Below, piece after piece: positions 27,640 to 36,088 of a DNA stretch of 64,000 bases (its first letter is position 1; every line of letters begins with the position of its first letter). The notes beneath the pieces were generated by a model. That model was not told where the DNA came from, did no database searches, and saw nothing but the letters and a program-made list of their open reading frames with translations. Position numbers and translations under genes: made by a program. Source of the DNA: Xenophilus azovorans DSM 13620 (GTDB lineage Bacteria > Pseudomonadota > Gammaproteobacteria > Burkholderiales > Burkholderiaceae_C); NCBI RefSeq assembly GCF_000745855.1, contig NZ_JQKD01000005.1, positions 124,001 to 188,000 of the forward strand, written 5' to 3'.

Positions 27640-28020
27640 ATGTCAGATTGGCGTTTTTCGCGTCTCATGCACTACAAGCTCGATGGTCGTCGCGCAGTGC
27701 TGTGCGACAGCATGGTGGAGTGGTCCGCGTGGTACGAGGTGGCCGACCGTCGCGTGGCGGAAACATGGATCGACGACGTCCGTATTTCAACGGTCTTCCT
27801 CGGCCTGGACCACAATCCCGTACCCGGCGCTGATCCGGCCTTGTTCGAGACGATGGTCTTCGCAGACGACACGACGCACGAGATGCGCCGGTACTTTATC
27901 TGGGAAGAAGCCGAGGCCGGTCATGCCGAGATGGCCGAACTGATCCGCGCCGAAATGGAGGCGGCGCAGGTTCAAGCCACGCAGGCGTGGGCGAAGGTGT
28001 ACGAGCGAATCAAGGCCTGA
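27640..28020 (+). CDS. Unrecognised protein inserted in the transfer region
   Basis: 126 residues, acidic, without signal or membrane segments. It looks like a small family I have seen in phages and actinobacteria (pattern YKL.G..AV....EW..W.E.A.R.VA, then VSTVFLGLDH and LFETMVF); no function is known to me. Start 27640 has no clear ribosome binding site; ATG 27667 is an alternative that fits the homologous start better. It sits alone on the plus strand between minus-strand transfer genes. Confidence 0.7.
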   Translation: MSDWRFSRLMHYKLDGRRAVLCDSMVEWSAWYEVADRRVAETWIDDVRISTVFLGLDHNPVPGADPALFETMVFADDTTHEMRRYFIWEEAEAGHAEMAELIRAEMEAAQVQATQAWAKVYERIKA

Positions 28021-28058
28021 GCACCGCCTGGTGTCAACGCTGCCCGCTCCACTGAGTC

Positions 28059-28820
28059 TCACAGGTACTTCTTGAAGCTGCCCGCGGTCAGGCTCACCGC
28101 CAGTCCCAGCAAGGCGGCGCTGGGCAGCAGGATCGCGAGCGGATGCACCGAGATGGGCAACGCCAGATACGTGACCCAAGGCAGCAAGGCCAGTGGCATC
28201 AGGCTGGCTTTGGCACGGTGGTAGATGAAGCCGGATTCGCGGCCCGCGCCGAACCGGCGCACGTCACGCCGCACCAAGCCGTCGATCAAACCGACGAAGG
28301 CTGCCGTGAAGATCAGCGGCAACGTGAGCACCAGGACCAGCAGGCGCACCAGGAAGGTCAACGTCGTGAAGGCCACGGCGATCAGGTAGCTCTCGGCCCA
28401 GACATAGACTTGGCTGATGTAGTAGCGGAAGTTGCGCCCCCCGTCCTGGTTTTTCCCATGGCTGGGTGCGCGGGCGCGCTCAGCGGTCTGGCTCATGCGC
28501 TCCAGCAGCCCCGAGTGCACGAACACCCACTCATACCCTCTATCCACCAGTTCGTGCGCCGTGCGCCCTGGCTCCTGCACGACCACGCTGCGCGTGAAGT
28601 GGCCGGAAAGGTGCCCCAGCTCGTACTGCAGCATCTGCTGGGAGTGGCGCCAGCCCTGGTCCTTCCAGAACAGGTGCATGCCGACGCACTCCACCACGAT
28701 CGAAAACAGCAACGAGCCGATCAGCACCCCGAGCAGCCGGAACGGCAAGGTGATGGTGCCGACGATCAGGCCCTGGCGCTGGTTCTGCTCGCGCTGCGCA
28801 GTCGAGGCGGCGTCCTTCAT
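28059..28820 (-). CDS. TIGR03747 (DUF4400) ICE membrane protein
   Basis: 253 residues with transmembrane segments at about 22-45, 158-190 and 220-245. The DUF4400 family member next to TraD is usual in this class. Its ATG overlaps the TraD stop (ATGA), so it is probably made together with the coupling protein and may assist it in the inner membrane. Confidence 0.82.
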   Translation of the reverse strand: MKDAASTAQREQNQRQGLIVGTITLPFRLLGVLIGSLLFSIVVECVGMHLFWKDQGWRHSQQMLQYELGHLSGHFTRSVVVQEPGRTAHELVDRGYEWVFVHSGLLERMSQTAERARAPSHGKNQDGGRNFRYYISQVYVWAESYLIAVAFTTLTFLVRLLVLVLTLPLIFTAAFVGLIDGLVRRDVRRFGAGRESGFIYHRAKASLMPLALLPWVTYLALPISVHPLAILLPSAALLGLAVSLTAGSFKKYL

Positions 28821-31009
28821 GGCGAGGCCTCGTCGCCGGTGCCATCGTCAGCGCCGGTGGCTGCGGCAGTAGGCGCGGCCGGAGCGGCATCGTCCAGCAG
28901 GTCATCGGGCAAGCCCGCGTCCTGCAAGGCCGGGGAACTGGTGAACTCCCACCACTGCGTAGCCTCGGTATAGCTCTGGCGCATGTAGCCCGCGAGCTGT
29001 TGCAGATCCTGCGGCATCACCTCATCGGGGTCAGGTGCGGGCAGCGGCATCCTGATTTTCCAGAGCTGTCCGCCCTGCAGCAGCGCGAAACACTGCCCCT
29101 TGGGCAGGCCGACGACGTGCGATGGCTCGATCATCGGCACGCTGGACATGCTGATGCGGTCCTGCGTGTTCGACGTGAAATCCGTCGCGCCGCGGATGTC
29201 CGAACTGTCCGTCGCACCCGAGACGATGGTGGTGGTATAGACCTCGACCTTCGGCAATTGCCGGGTCAGCAGTTCGGCGGTGGCCGTCTCCCGGACCCGC
29301 AACATGAACAGGTTGTTGAAGTTGCCGATCACCTGGCCAGCCTTCGCGCGGTTGCCGATGCGGGCCTCGATGTCCGAGAGGGTCTGCGTGTACGCGGTGA
29401 CTTGCAGCCCGGCGCCGCCGCCCTTGTTGATGAGCGGGATGAACTCGTCGCCCATCAGCTCGTTGAACTCATCGGCATGCACATTGATCGGCACGCGCGT
29501 ACCCGCCGACGCCGCAGGCAGGCCGTCGTCGATCCCATGCTTGTAGATGTGCCCGGCGACCGACACGAGATCGGAGAACATGGAGTTCCCGACCGCCGCG
29601 GCGACCTCGGCGTCGGACAGCGCATCCAGGCCCACATAGACGATGGCGCGCTTCCTGATGATCTGCATCCAATCGAAGATCGGACGCGGGTCGGCCAGGT
29701 CGGAGTAGTTCGGGGCCAGGAGCTGAGCGATCTTGCCGCTGGTGAGCTTCTCCAGCAGCGGCAGGAGGCTGGCGACGATCTTGTCGAAGTACGTCTTGTC
29801 GTACCTGACGGCAGAGCGCAGGCCGTCGAGCACGGGGTCGTAGTTGCGAGCCTGGGAGAGGTACTGCTCCAGCGCCACGACGCGCTTCTCGCGCCCGATC
29901 ATGTTGCGCGGGATGTTCTTCTCGTTGAGCTTGGCCTCGATCTGGACGATCACCTCCCAGGCCTTGGGCTCGGTCTTGGCGAAGTAATGCTGGGCGTACT
30001 CGATGAACAGCGCGTCGATGTTGATGACGTGCCGCTGGATCAGCATGTAGTCCGGGCGCTGCCCCAACTCCACCAATGCCCTCGCGATGATGTTCACGAA
30101 GCGCCAGGCGAATTCGCGGAACGCCGCGCTGTTGCCCTCGCCGGAGAGTTGGCCCGCGATGCGGGTGGCCACCTCCGAGATCCGCCCGAAGCGTCCCACG
30201 GCGTTGTAGCGCGCGGAAATCTCCGGCCAGCCCAAATGGAAGATGTAGAACTCGCCCTCGCGATCCGCGCGCTTGGCCTCGACATACATCCGCTTCAGGA
30301 GATCGGCATCGCCCTTGGGGTCGATGACGATGACGACCTCATGCTCGCCCGCGGCGTTCTTGCGGCGGATGTCCTGGGTCACGAACAACTCGGCGAGCCG
30401 GGTCTTGCCCACGCGCGTGGTGCCCAGCACCAGCGAATGGCCGACCCGCTCGCCCAGGGGCAGGCTGACGTCCACCTCCTCGGGCTCTATGCCATGCAGC
30501 CGTGGCAGACCGCCCACGGGCGGCAGCGGCCGCACCGGATTGAAGGGAACATCCCAGCCCGTGAGCCTTGGCAGGCGTGAAAGCGGAAACGGTGCGAATT
30601 CCAGCCGCTCCTCCAGCCGCCGCGCCAGCCGGTAAGCAGGTGTCGGCTCCACGTAGCGGCGGAACTCCGGCCGGTACGTCTGCATGAGCCTATGGGTGTG
30701 CTTCTGCTCCCACAGAAAGCCCCGCCCTATGAAGAGGCGCTGCTGGCTGACCGGCACGTCCCGGCTCGTCATCACGTAGCGCGGCAACCTGCGGATGTTG
30801 CGCCGGTAGCGCAGGATGACGCGGGCATCGCGGTAGCGGATCGCGCCGTAGGCGCCGAACGCCAGCGCGCTGCCGACGCCCATGGCCGGGCTCAACGCGA
30901 GCGACCACGGGGCCACCAGGGACAGAAACGCGGCGCCCGCACATGCGGCGACGGTGTATAGCTCCACCGCTGGGCGCAGCAGAACCTCGACCGGCTGTTT
31001 CCCCGACAT
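28817..31009 (-). CDS. traD: Conjugative coupling factor TraD (SXT/TOL subfamily, TIGR03743)
   Basis: 730 residues. Two N-terminal transmembrane segments (about 15-55), then an ATPase domain with Walker A LGTTRVGKTRLAE (about residue 195), a Walker B region with VHADEFNELMGDEF, and an acidic Ala-rich C-terminus. It brings the TraI-DNA complex to the secretion channel. Confidence 0.92.
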   Translation of the reverse strand: MSGKQPVEVLLRPAVELYTVAACAGAAFLSLVAPWSLALSPAMGVGSALAFGAYGAIRYRDARVILRYRRNIRRLPRYVMTSRDVPVSQQRLFIGRGFLWEQKHTHRLMQTYRPEFRRYVEPTPAYRLARRLEERLEFAPFPLSRLPRLTGWDVPFNPVRPLPPVGGLPRLHGIEPEEVDVSLPLGERVGHSLVLGTTRVGKTRLAELFVTQDIRRKNAAGEHEVVIVIDPKGDADLLKRMYVEAKRADREGEFYIFHLGWPEISARYNAVGRFGRISEVATRIAGQLSGEGNSAAFREFAWRFVNIIARALVELGQRPDYMLIQRHVINIDALFIEYAQHYFAKTEPKAWEVIVQIEAKLNEKNIPRNMIGREKRVVALEQYLSQARNYDPVLDGLRSAVRYDKTYFDKIVASLLPLLEKLTSGKIAQLLAPNYSDLADPRPIFDWMQIIRKRAIVYVGLDALSDAEVAAAVGNSMFSDLVSVAGHIYKHGIDDGLPAASAGTRVPINVHADEFNELMGDEFIPLINKGGGAGLQVTAYTQTLSDIEARIGNRAKAGQVIGNFNNLFMLRVRETATAELLTRQLPKVEVYTTTIVSGATDSSDIRGATDFTSNTQDRISMSSVPMIEPSHVVGLPKGQCFALLQGGQLWKIRMPLPAPDPDEVMPQDLQQLAGYMRQSYTEATQWWEFTSSPALQDAGLPDDLLDDAAPAAPTAAATGADDGTGDEASP

Positions 31010-31013
31010 GGCT

Positions 31014-31571
31014 TCATTGCTCGATGCCGGTGGCCGTGATCAGCGCCGGGTAGTGCCGTAGGCCCAGGCGTTCTACCAGGTCGTCACCGGATGCGGGCGC
31101 CAGCGGCACGCCGGGCGCCAGTGCGCGCAGCCGCGCCAGGGCCTGTGCGGTCTCGACGTTGACCACCAGGCCGACCGCACCGCGCTCGCGCAACGAGGCC
31201 GCATGGCGGCGCAGCCACGCCTGGGACGCCGCGTCGTCTCCGACGACCACGAAGGGCCGCAGACCCGGCGCTTCGATCACCCGCCGCGCCACGGTGCCGG
31301 GCGTGAGCTTGGCGCTGCGCACTGGCAGCATCGCTGCCTCATCGGCAGGCGTTGCCGGGACCTGGGGTACAGGGATGGGCGGCCGCGCTGTGCCGTTGCC
31401 ATCCGATTTGCGAGGCTGAAGGTTCAGGGCTTCGTAGTACGGCAGTGCCGAGGTGCCGCCCCGGTCTTCGACCACGATCAGCGGCTCGGCGGCATGCGAG
31501 GCCAGCGGCATCGCCGCCACCAGCACGAGAAGGCCTTTCAACGTGAGATTGGCCAGATGAGATTTCGTCAT
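31014..31571 (-). CDS. TIGR03765 (PFL_4695) ICE protein
   Basis: 185 residues from ATG 31571, with signal peptide (about 1-28, ending ASHA). The C-terminal half (about 95-180, PFVVVGDDAASQAWLRRHAA and HYPALITATG) looks like a small thioredoxin-like or restriction-of-secretion fold without a CxxC. Starts with a 4-bp overlap behind the transglycosylase. Periplasmic; role unknown. Confidence 0.78.
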   Translation of the reverse strand: MTKSHLANLTLKGLLVLVAAMPLASHAAEPLIVVEDRGGTSALPYYEALNLQPRKSDGNGTARPPIPVPQVPATPADEAAMLPVRSAKLTPGTVARRVIEAPGLRPFVVVGDDAASQAWLRRHAASLRERGAVGLVVNVETAQALARLRALAPGVPLAPASGDDLVERLGLRHYPALITATGIEQ

Positions 31572-32173
31572 GGGGAGGTCTCCTGACGCACGGCGAGCGC
31601 CGCGACGGTGGGGCGCGTGCCCTGCACGCGGGCGAGATGCCGGGACACGCTGCGCCGATACCGCGCGGCGGGCTCTCCGCCTGCGGGGCGGTGGTAGCGG
31701 CCGATCGCGAGCAGCCAGTCCTCGCCGGGGACGTATTGCTCTTTCAGGATCTCGGCGGCGATGGCGAGGTTGCGGTACGGGTCCATCAGGTCGCACGGGC
31801 TGGTGAAGCGGTGCTTCTGGTAGCCGAGGTTGATCTGCCCCAGGCCGGCGTCGATGCGTGTGTGCGGCGTGGAGCGCATTGCCTGCTGCAGGCCAGTGCA
31901 GGCGTCGGCGCGGGTGGCGAAGCGACGTGTCTGACCGGCGACGTTGAGGGACCACGGCCACGGCACGATCCGCCCGTTGCGCCGAATCCCGCTCTCCTGC
32001 AATGCCACGGCGTAGAGCACTGCCGAGGGAATGCCGGCGCGCTGCGCGGCGAGCTGGTAGGCCGGCGGTGGAACCTCCTGGGCATGGGCGGTGCCGGCGT
32101 TCGAGCCGGCGGCGAGCAGCAGCGCGAGCAACATGCGCGAGGCAGGCACGGCGATCAGGGTTGACGCTGCCAT
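31568..32173 (-). CDS. Lytic transglycosylase (SLT domain)
   Basis: 201 residues from ATG 32173, with signal peptide (about 1-31). The SLT domain shows the catalytic Glu in VALQESGIRR, the GLGQINLGYQ motif and a LLAIGRYHRP motif. It opens peptidoglycan locally for the secretion machine, the VirB1 role. Confidence 0.88.
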   Translation of the reverse strand: MAASTLIAVPASRMLLALLLAAGSNAGTAHAQEVPPPAYQLAAQRAGIPSAVLYAVALQESGIRRNGRIVPWPWSLNVAGQTRRFATRADACTGLQQAMRSTPHTRIDAGLGQINLGYQKHRFTSPCDLMDPYRNLAIAAEILKEQYVPGEDWLLAIGRYHRPAGGEPAARYRRSVSRHLARVQGTRPTVAALAVRQETSP

Positions 32174-32895
32174 TGGCCGTTGACCTCGCGCACGACAGCC
32201 GGCAGTTCGCCGGGCAGGCCCAGCGACAGCCAGCGGCCGCCATCGTGGTTGAGCGTGATGCTGCCGCTGCGCACCCGTGCCGGGTCGATCTGCGCGCGCT
32301 TGGCCCAGTCGCGGATGCGCGCATCGTCCTGGCGGCTGCCGACCATGTACAGGTCGAACGGGGAACCTGATGTCTGCAGGCGCTGCACGAGCTGCCCGCA
32401 GGCCGCGCAGCCGTCCTTCACGAAAACCGCCGTCCGGCCGCTGCTGCGCACGGCTGCGGCGCTTGCTGTGGTGCCCGGCATGTCGTCGGGCAGGTTCACG
32501 CGCTGCATGCCGGGGTTCAGGCGCTGCCACGCGGCGTCATAGGCGCGCTGGTAGGCGAGCAGCTTCTCCACGCGGCGCGCCTCGGCCTGCACTTGCAATT
32601 CGGCATAGCGCCGCCGCTCTTCATCCGAGCGGGCCTCGACGCCCAGCGCGGACAGCGGGTCCAGGTTGGGCGAGTAGATGCCCAGCGGCCCCTCCATGAG
32701 TTCCCGGTAGCGGACGAACTCGTCGTCGCGCAGGCCCCATTCCTTCGCCAGCCGCGAGTCCTGGCTGTGCGCGATCTGACTCTGGCTCGTGCGGGCGGGC
32801 TGGACGTTGGAGGCTTGCTGGGGTGTCTGCTGTGCTGGCGCCGGCAGGTGCAGCGTTGCCAGCAGAGACAGGATGAGGATGGGATGGCGTTGCAT
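32155..32895 (-). CDS. TIGR03759 (PFL_4693) ICE protein
   Basis: 246 residues with signal peptide (about 1-21). Contains WGLRDDEFVRYRELMEGPLG and LDPLSALGVEARSDEERRRY, typical of the family, and a C-terminal thioredoxin-like part with a CAAC motif (KDGCAACGQLVQ). Possible periplasmic redox or assembly factor. It overlaps the transglycosylase gene by 19 bp. Confidence 0.8.
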   Translation of the reverse strand: MQRHPILILSLLATLHLPAPAQQTPQQASNVQPARTSQSQIAHSQDSRLAKEWGLRDDEFVRYRELMEGPLGIYSPNLDPLSALGVEARSDEERRRYAELQVQAEARRVEKLLAYQRAYDAAWQRLNPGMQRVNLPDDMPGTTASAAAVRSSGRTAVFVKDGCAACGQLVQRLQTSGSPFDLYMVGSRQDDARIRDWAKRAQIDPARVRSGSITLNHDGGRWLSLGLPGELPAVVREVNGQWQRQP

Positions 32896-32907
32896 CGCGT
32901 GGCCTCC

Positions 32908-33549
32908 TCAAGGAACCGCCACGCGGCGGATCTGCTCGCCGGCCTGGAACACGGCGGTGCTGCCCTCGATGGCCTGCAAGCGCCATGGGCCGACGGCATC
33001 GCCCGGCAGCAGCACCTGCACCTGGTCGGCGGTGAAATCCCCCGCAGCTGGCGCGACGGACACGCTGCGCTGGCCGGCGCGCAACTCGGCGCCCACGACA
33101 CGGAACGGCAGCGGCGGTGGCACGGGGGTGACGGCGGCGGGCTTGGGTGGGCGCGGTTGTACTGGTGCGGGAGCACGCGCCGCTGTCTGGCGCGCCTTGA
33201 TCTGCTCGACTTCGGCACGCAGCGCCTGAAGCTCTTCCGCGGCGGCATGGCCTCCCAGCGCTTGCTCGGCCTGCGCGATGCGCGCCTCCAGGGCCTGGCG
33301 GGTGTCTTGCAGGCCTGCTGCCGTGGCGGCCGCTGGCCGCTGCTGCAAGGCCTGGGTGGTCTCGGCCAGCCCGGCCACCTGCGCTGCGAGGCGTTGCAGG
33401 CCGGCATCGGCCCGCTCTCGGTCGGCCAGTTCGTTCATCGCCTGGGAGCCCAGGAGCACGAAGACGCTGAGACAGAGCAGCCACAGCCAGAGCAGGCTCT
33501 GCACGACCACGGCGGCGGTCGCGCGCCGGGGAGGCTGCGCGGCGTTCAT
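32908..33549 (-). CDS. Membrane-anchored coiled-coil protein, unknown
   Basis: 213 residues: one transmembrane segment (about 15-35), a coiled coil rich in Ala, Gln and Glu (about 40-125), a Pro-rich linker and a small C-terminal beta domain (RVVGAELRAGQRSVSVAP). The layout resembles PilP/PilO-like or TraB-like anchoring proteins; it lies between the PilL2-like and TIGR03759 genes, as in related elements. No firm family name. Confidence 0.7.
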   Translation of the reverse strand: MNAAQPPRRATAAVVVQSLLWLWLLCLSVFVLLGSQAMNELADRERADAGLQRLAAQVAGLAETTQALQQRPAAATAAGLQDTRQALEARIAQAEQALGGHAAAEELQALRAEVEQIKARQTAARAPAPVQPRPPKPAAVTPVPPPLPFRVVGAELRAGQRSVSVAPAAGDFTADQVQVLLPGDAVGPWRLQAIEGSTAVFQAGEQIRRVAVP

Positions 33550-34112
33550 GGCTGGCCTCCGTCGATGGGAAATGTCTGCACCGCCTCGGCGGCGGGTGCC
33601 TCGGGAACCGGCTCGGCCGCTGCGTCGCCGCCGGGCCGCTCGAAGCAGACCTGGCGCGTGCGGTCATCCGCGTGCAGTTCCCAGGCCGGCCCGGCCAGGG
33701 TGAGCAGCGCATCGCGCAGGCTCATGGGACCGAGATGCAGGTGCGCTGCCGGCAGCGGCAGCGCGTACAGTTCGATCGCGGCATGCGCCGTCTGGCACAG
33801 GCCGTAGCCGCTGCGCTTGAGCACGTGCCGCAGCCCGTCACCGACCGTGGCGCGGGCGTCCTCGGGCATGGACACGTCGATGGTCTGCAGCAGCAGGTCG
33901 CGCTGCGCCGCCAGCGGCGCCAGTTCCACGAGGGTGTAGCGGCCGTAGCGCACGACGGGGATGAGTTCTGACGCCTCGGGTGCGGGCGCGGGCGAGGCTT
34001 CCTCGATGGCGTCGGGCGCCGGTGGCGCTGCGGTGGTCGCGCAGCCGCTGGCCAGGACCGCGGCCAGCAGGCCGGCGCCGACCAGACGCCGGGGGAGATG
34101 GATTGCGAGCAT
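33546..34112 (-). CDS. PilL2-like lipoprotein (TIGR03748 type)
   Basis: 188 residues from ATG 34112, with a lipobox at AVLASGC (Cys about 22). The mature part has the pattern VVRYGRYTLVEL and a secretin-N-like segment (DARATVGDGLRHVLKRSGY), as in the PilL2 proteins of PFGI-1-class ICEs. First gene of the transfer region in the transcribed direction; its promoter should lie in 34113-34324. The other pil genes of a full type IVb pilus locus are not nearby. Confidence 0.8.
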   Translation of the reverse strand: MLAIHLPRRLVGAGLLAAVLASGCATTAAPPAPDAIEEASPAPAPEASELIPVVRYGRYTLVELAPLAAQRDLLLQTIDVSMPEDARATVGDGLRHVLKRSGYGLCQTAHAAIELYALPLPAAHLHLGPMSLRDALLTLAGPAWELHADDRTRQVCFERPGGDAAAEPVPEAPAAEAVQTFPIDGGQP

Positions 34113-34324
34113 GGCATCGGCTCTTCTGTTGGGATGCTGATACCTTGGCCGCACGCCGCGGCGCGGTCAGCCAGAAATGCGAACTGCGGGCTGCCCGGTT
34201 TTGGCGGGGCGGGGCGTATCGTCTGGGGGCACGCCGACGTTGCAATGGCTGTGGCGCGTAGACGGGCAGCCAGCTTGGCCTACTGCATGGCGATTTGCAT
34301 TTGATTCGCGATGTGGGACATAAA

Positions 34325-35179
34325 ATGGTACATTGCGCGAATCCATTGCAAAACATCGCCCTGGCCATGCCTCAACACCTGTCGGATGTCCTGAACGCCT
34401 GTGAGCGCGCGGGCAAGCTGAACGTGCGCGGCAAGGACTTACACGCCAAGCTGCCCGATGCGAGCCCCGAGGCACTGCGCAAGGCGCTGTACCGCCAGCA
34501 GCGGGCCGGGCGGCTGGTGCGCCTGTCCCGCGGCTCGGACCATTGGCTGATCGTGCCGTTGCAGTACGCGGCCACCGGCAGTCCGCCGCTGGAGGCCTGG
34601 CTCGACGCCTACCTGCGCAAGACCCTGGAGACGCCTTACTACGTCGGGCTGCTCAGCGCGGCGGAGGCCCACGGCGCCTCGCCCTATGCCGTCATGGTCA
34701 CGCAGGTGATGGTGGAAACCAAGCGCCGCCCGATCACCGTTGGCCGGCACGAACTCGTTTTCCACACCTGCGCGCGCATCGAAGCGATGCCGACCCGCTG
34801 GCACGAGAGTGCCGATGGCCGCTTCAAGGTCAGCACACCCGAGTTGACCGCGCTGGACCTGATCCAGCGCGACAGCGCGCTGGGCGGCATGGGCCGGGTG
34901 CGGGAAGTTCTGCGCGCGCTCTGGTCCCACTGCACGCCGGCGGGCCTGACCCAGGCGCTGGACGCCCTGCAGAGCGTGCCGGTGGCGCAACGGCTCGGCG
35001 CGCTCCTGACGCTCGACGAGCAGGCCAACCTGCTGGCGCCGCTGTCCCACTGGCTGCGGGGCAGGCCGATGCGGCTGATCGCGCTCGAAGGCCCGCTTCC
35101 CCCAGGTGAAGAACGCAGCGACCACACCAATACAGATTTCAAGGTCTGGATGGGACCCCAGCAAGGAGCCAATACGTGA
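34325..35179 (+). CDS. abiEi: AbiEi-family antitoxin
   Basis: 284 residues from ATG 34325 (ATG 34367 is an alternative). An N-terminal winged helix (LSDVLNACERAGKLNVRGKD, then EALRKALYRQQRAGRLVRLS) is followed by the AbiEi antitoxin domain (ETPYYVGLLSAAEAHGASPY, RPITVGRHELVFH). The winged helix usually represses its own operon. The short palindrome AATG-GTA-CATT at 34324-34334 may be an operator. Coupled to the toxin gene. Confidence 0.87.
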   Translation: MVHCANPLQNIALAMPQHLSDVLNACERAGKLNVRGKDLHAKLPDASPEALRKALYRQQRAGRLVRLSRGSDHWLIVPLQYAATGSPPLEAWLDAYLRKTLETPYYVGLLSAAEAHGASPYAVMVTQVMVETKRRPITVGRHELVFHTCARIEAMPTRWHESADGRFKVSTPELTALDLIQRDSALGGMGRVREVLRALWSHCTPAGLTQALDALQSVPVAQRLGALLTLDEQANLLAPLSHWLRGRPMRLIALEGPLPPGEERSDHTNTDFKVWMGPQQGANT

Positions 35180-36030
35180 TGCAGCAAACCCACCTGACAG
35201 CCTGGCAGTCCCATGCCCCCTGGCCCAAGCGCAGCCAGGTCGAACAGGACCTGCGCCTGTCGCGTGGCGTGGCCGCGATCTTTGCCGACGAAGTGCTGCG
35301 CGAGCACCTGGCCATGCGCGGCGGCACGGTGCTGCACAAGGCCCACCTGGCGCCGGCGGCGCGCTACTCCGAGGACATCGACCTGGTGCTGGTCAAGGCG
35401 ATGGACACCGACACGCTGGACCGCCACCTGCGCCGCGTGCTGGCGCCGGTGCTGGGCCGCCCCAGCGATTCGCTGATCGCCGATGCCTGGCTGGCGATCC
35501 GCAACGTGTTGCGGCCTTCCAAGATCCTGCGCATGGCCTTCAAGTTCGTGCCGCTGGGCCTGCAGCGCGAGGAGACCATCAAGGTCGAGGTCAACCTCAA
35601 CGAAAGCGCCTCCCTCTATCCCCTGGTCGACGTGGCGCTGGACGTGCTCGACGACGAGGGCGACCCCCTGCAGGCCGTGGCGCGCTCCTACGACATCAAC
35701 GAAATGCTGGGCACCAAGACGCGCGCGCTGATGCAGCGCGAGCAAGGGCGCGACCTGTTCGACCTGGCCCACGCCTGGCAGCTCAGCGAGGCCGGCAGCA
35801 CGCCCTACGCCGTCGATGGGGCCAAGGCCATGCAGGCGTTCGTCTGGTATCTGGAGAAGGAAGGCACGCAGTTCAGCGCCCAGGAAGCCAACGCGCATCT
35901 GGACGCGCGCCTGGGCAAGGCGGGCTTCCGCCATGACATGGACACGCTGCTGCGGCCCGGCCTGCCGGCCTTCGATGTGGACCGGGCGGGCGAGATCGTG
36001 CGCGAGGCGTATTTCAGGCACTTGCCATAG
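35179..36030 (+). CDS. abiEii: AbiEii-family nucleotidyltransferase toxin
   Basis: 283 residues from ATG 35179, overlapping the antitoxin stop (TGATG); GTG 35176 is also possible, and AAGGAG at 35163 serves either. Motifs of the AbiEii/DUF1814 class are clear: RGGTVLHKA and the catalytic YSEDIDLVL early, KVEVN in the middle, and LGTKTRALMQREQGRDLFDL. Such toxins (MenT group) transfer nucleotides to tRNA and block growth; the pair gives abortive infection and element maintenance. Confidence 0.9.
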   Translation: MQQTHLTAWQSHAPWPKRSQVEQDLRLSRGVAAIFADEVLREHLAMRGGTVLHKAHLAPAARYSEDIDLVLVKAMDTDTLDRHLRRVLAPVLGRPSDSLIADAWLAIRNVLRPSKILRMAFKFVPLGLQREETIKVEVNLNESASLYPLVDVALDVLDDEGDPLQAVARSYDINEMLGTKTRALMQREQGRDLFDLAHAWQLSEAGSTPYAVDGAKAMQAFVWYLEKEGTQFSAQEANAHLDARLGKAGFRHDMDTLLRPGLPAFDVDRAGEIVREAYFRHLP

Positions 36031-36038
36031 CGCCCAGG

Positions 36039-36060
36039 AAAAAGGCCCCGGGTGGGGCCT
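36039..36060 (-). terminator. Rho-independent terminator after the minus-strand block
   Basis: Stem AGGCCCC/GGGGCCT with a 4-base loop, followed on the minus strand by TTTTT. It ends transcription of the gene at 36089-36958 before the convergent abiE operon. Confidence 0.8.
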
Positions 36061-36088
36061 GTGAAAATGGTTGTCGTACTTCGCCGGA

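Noticed and set aside
33546-34112. A complete type IVb pilus locus
   Set aside because: Only the PilL2-like lipoprotein is present; no pilM-pilV-type genes, secretin or prepilin peptidase are seen.
34295-34334. Promoter TTGCAT/TAAAAT before abiEi
   Set aside because: The spacer between the hexamers is 20 bp, and other combinations are no better; not strong enough for a call.
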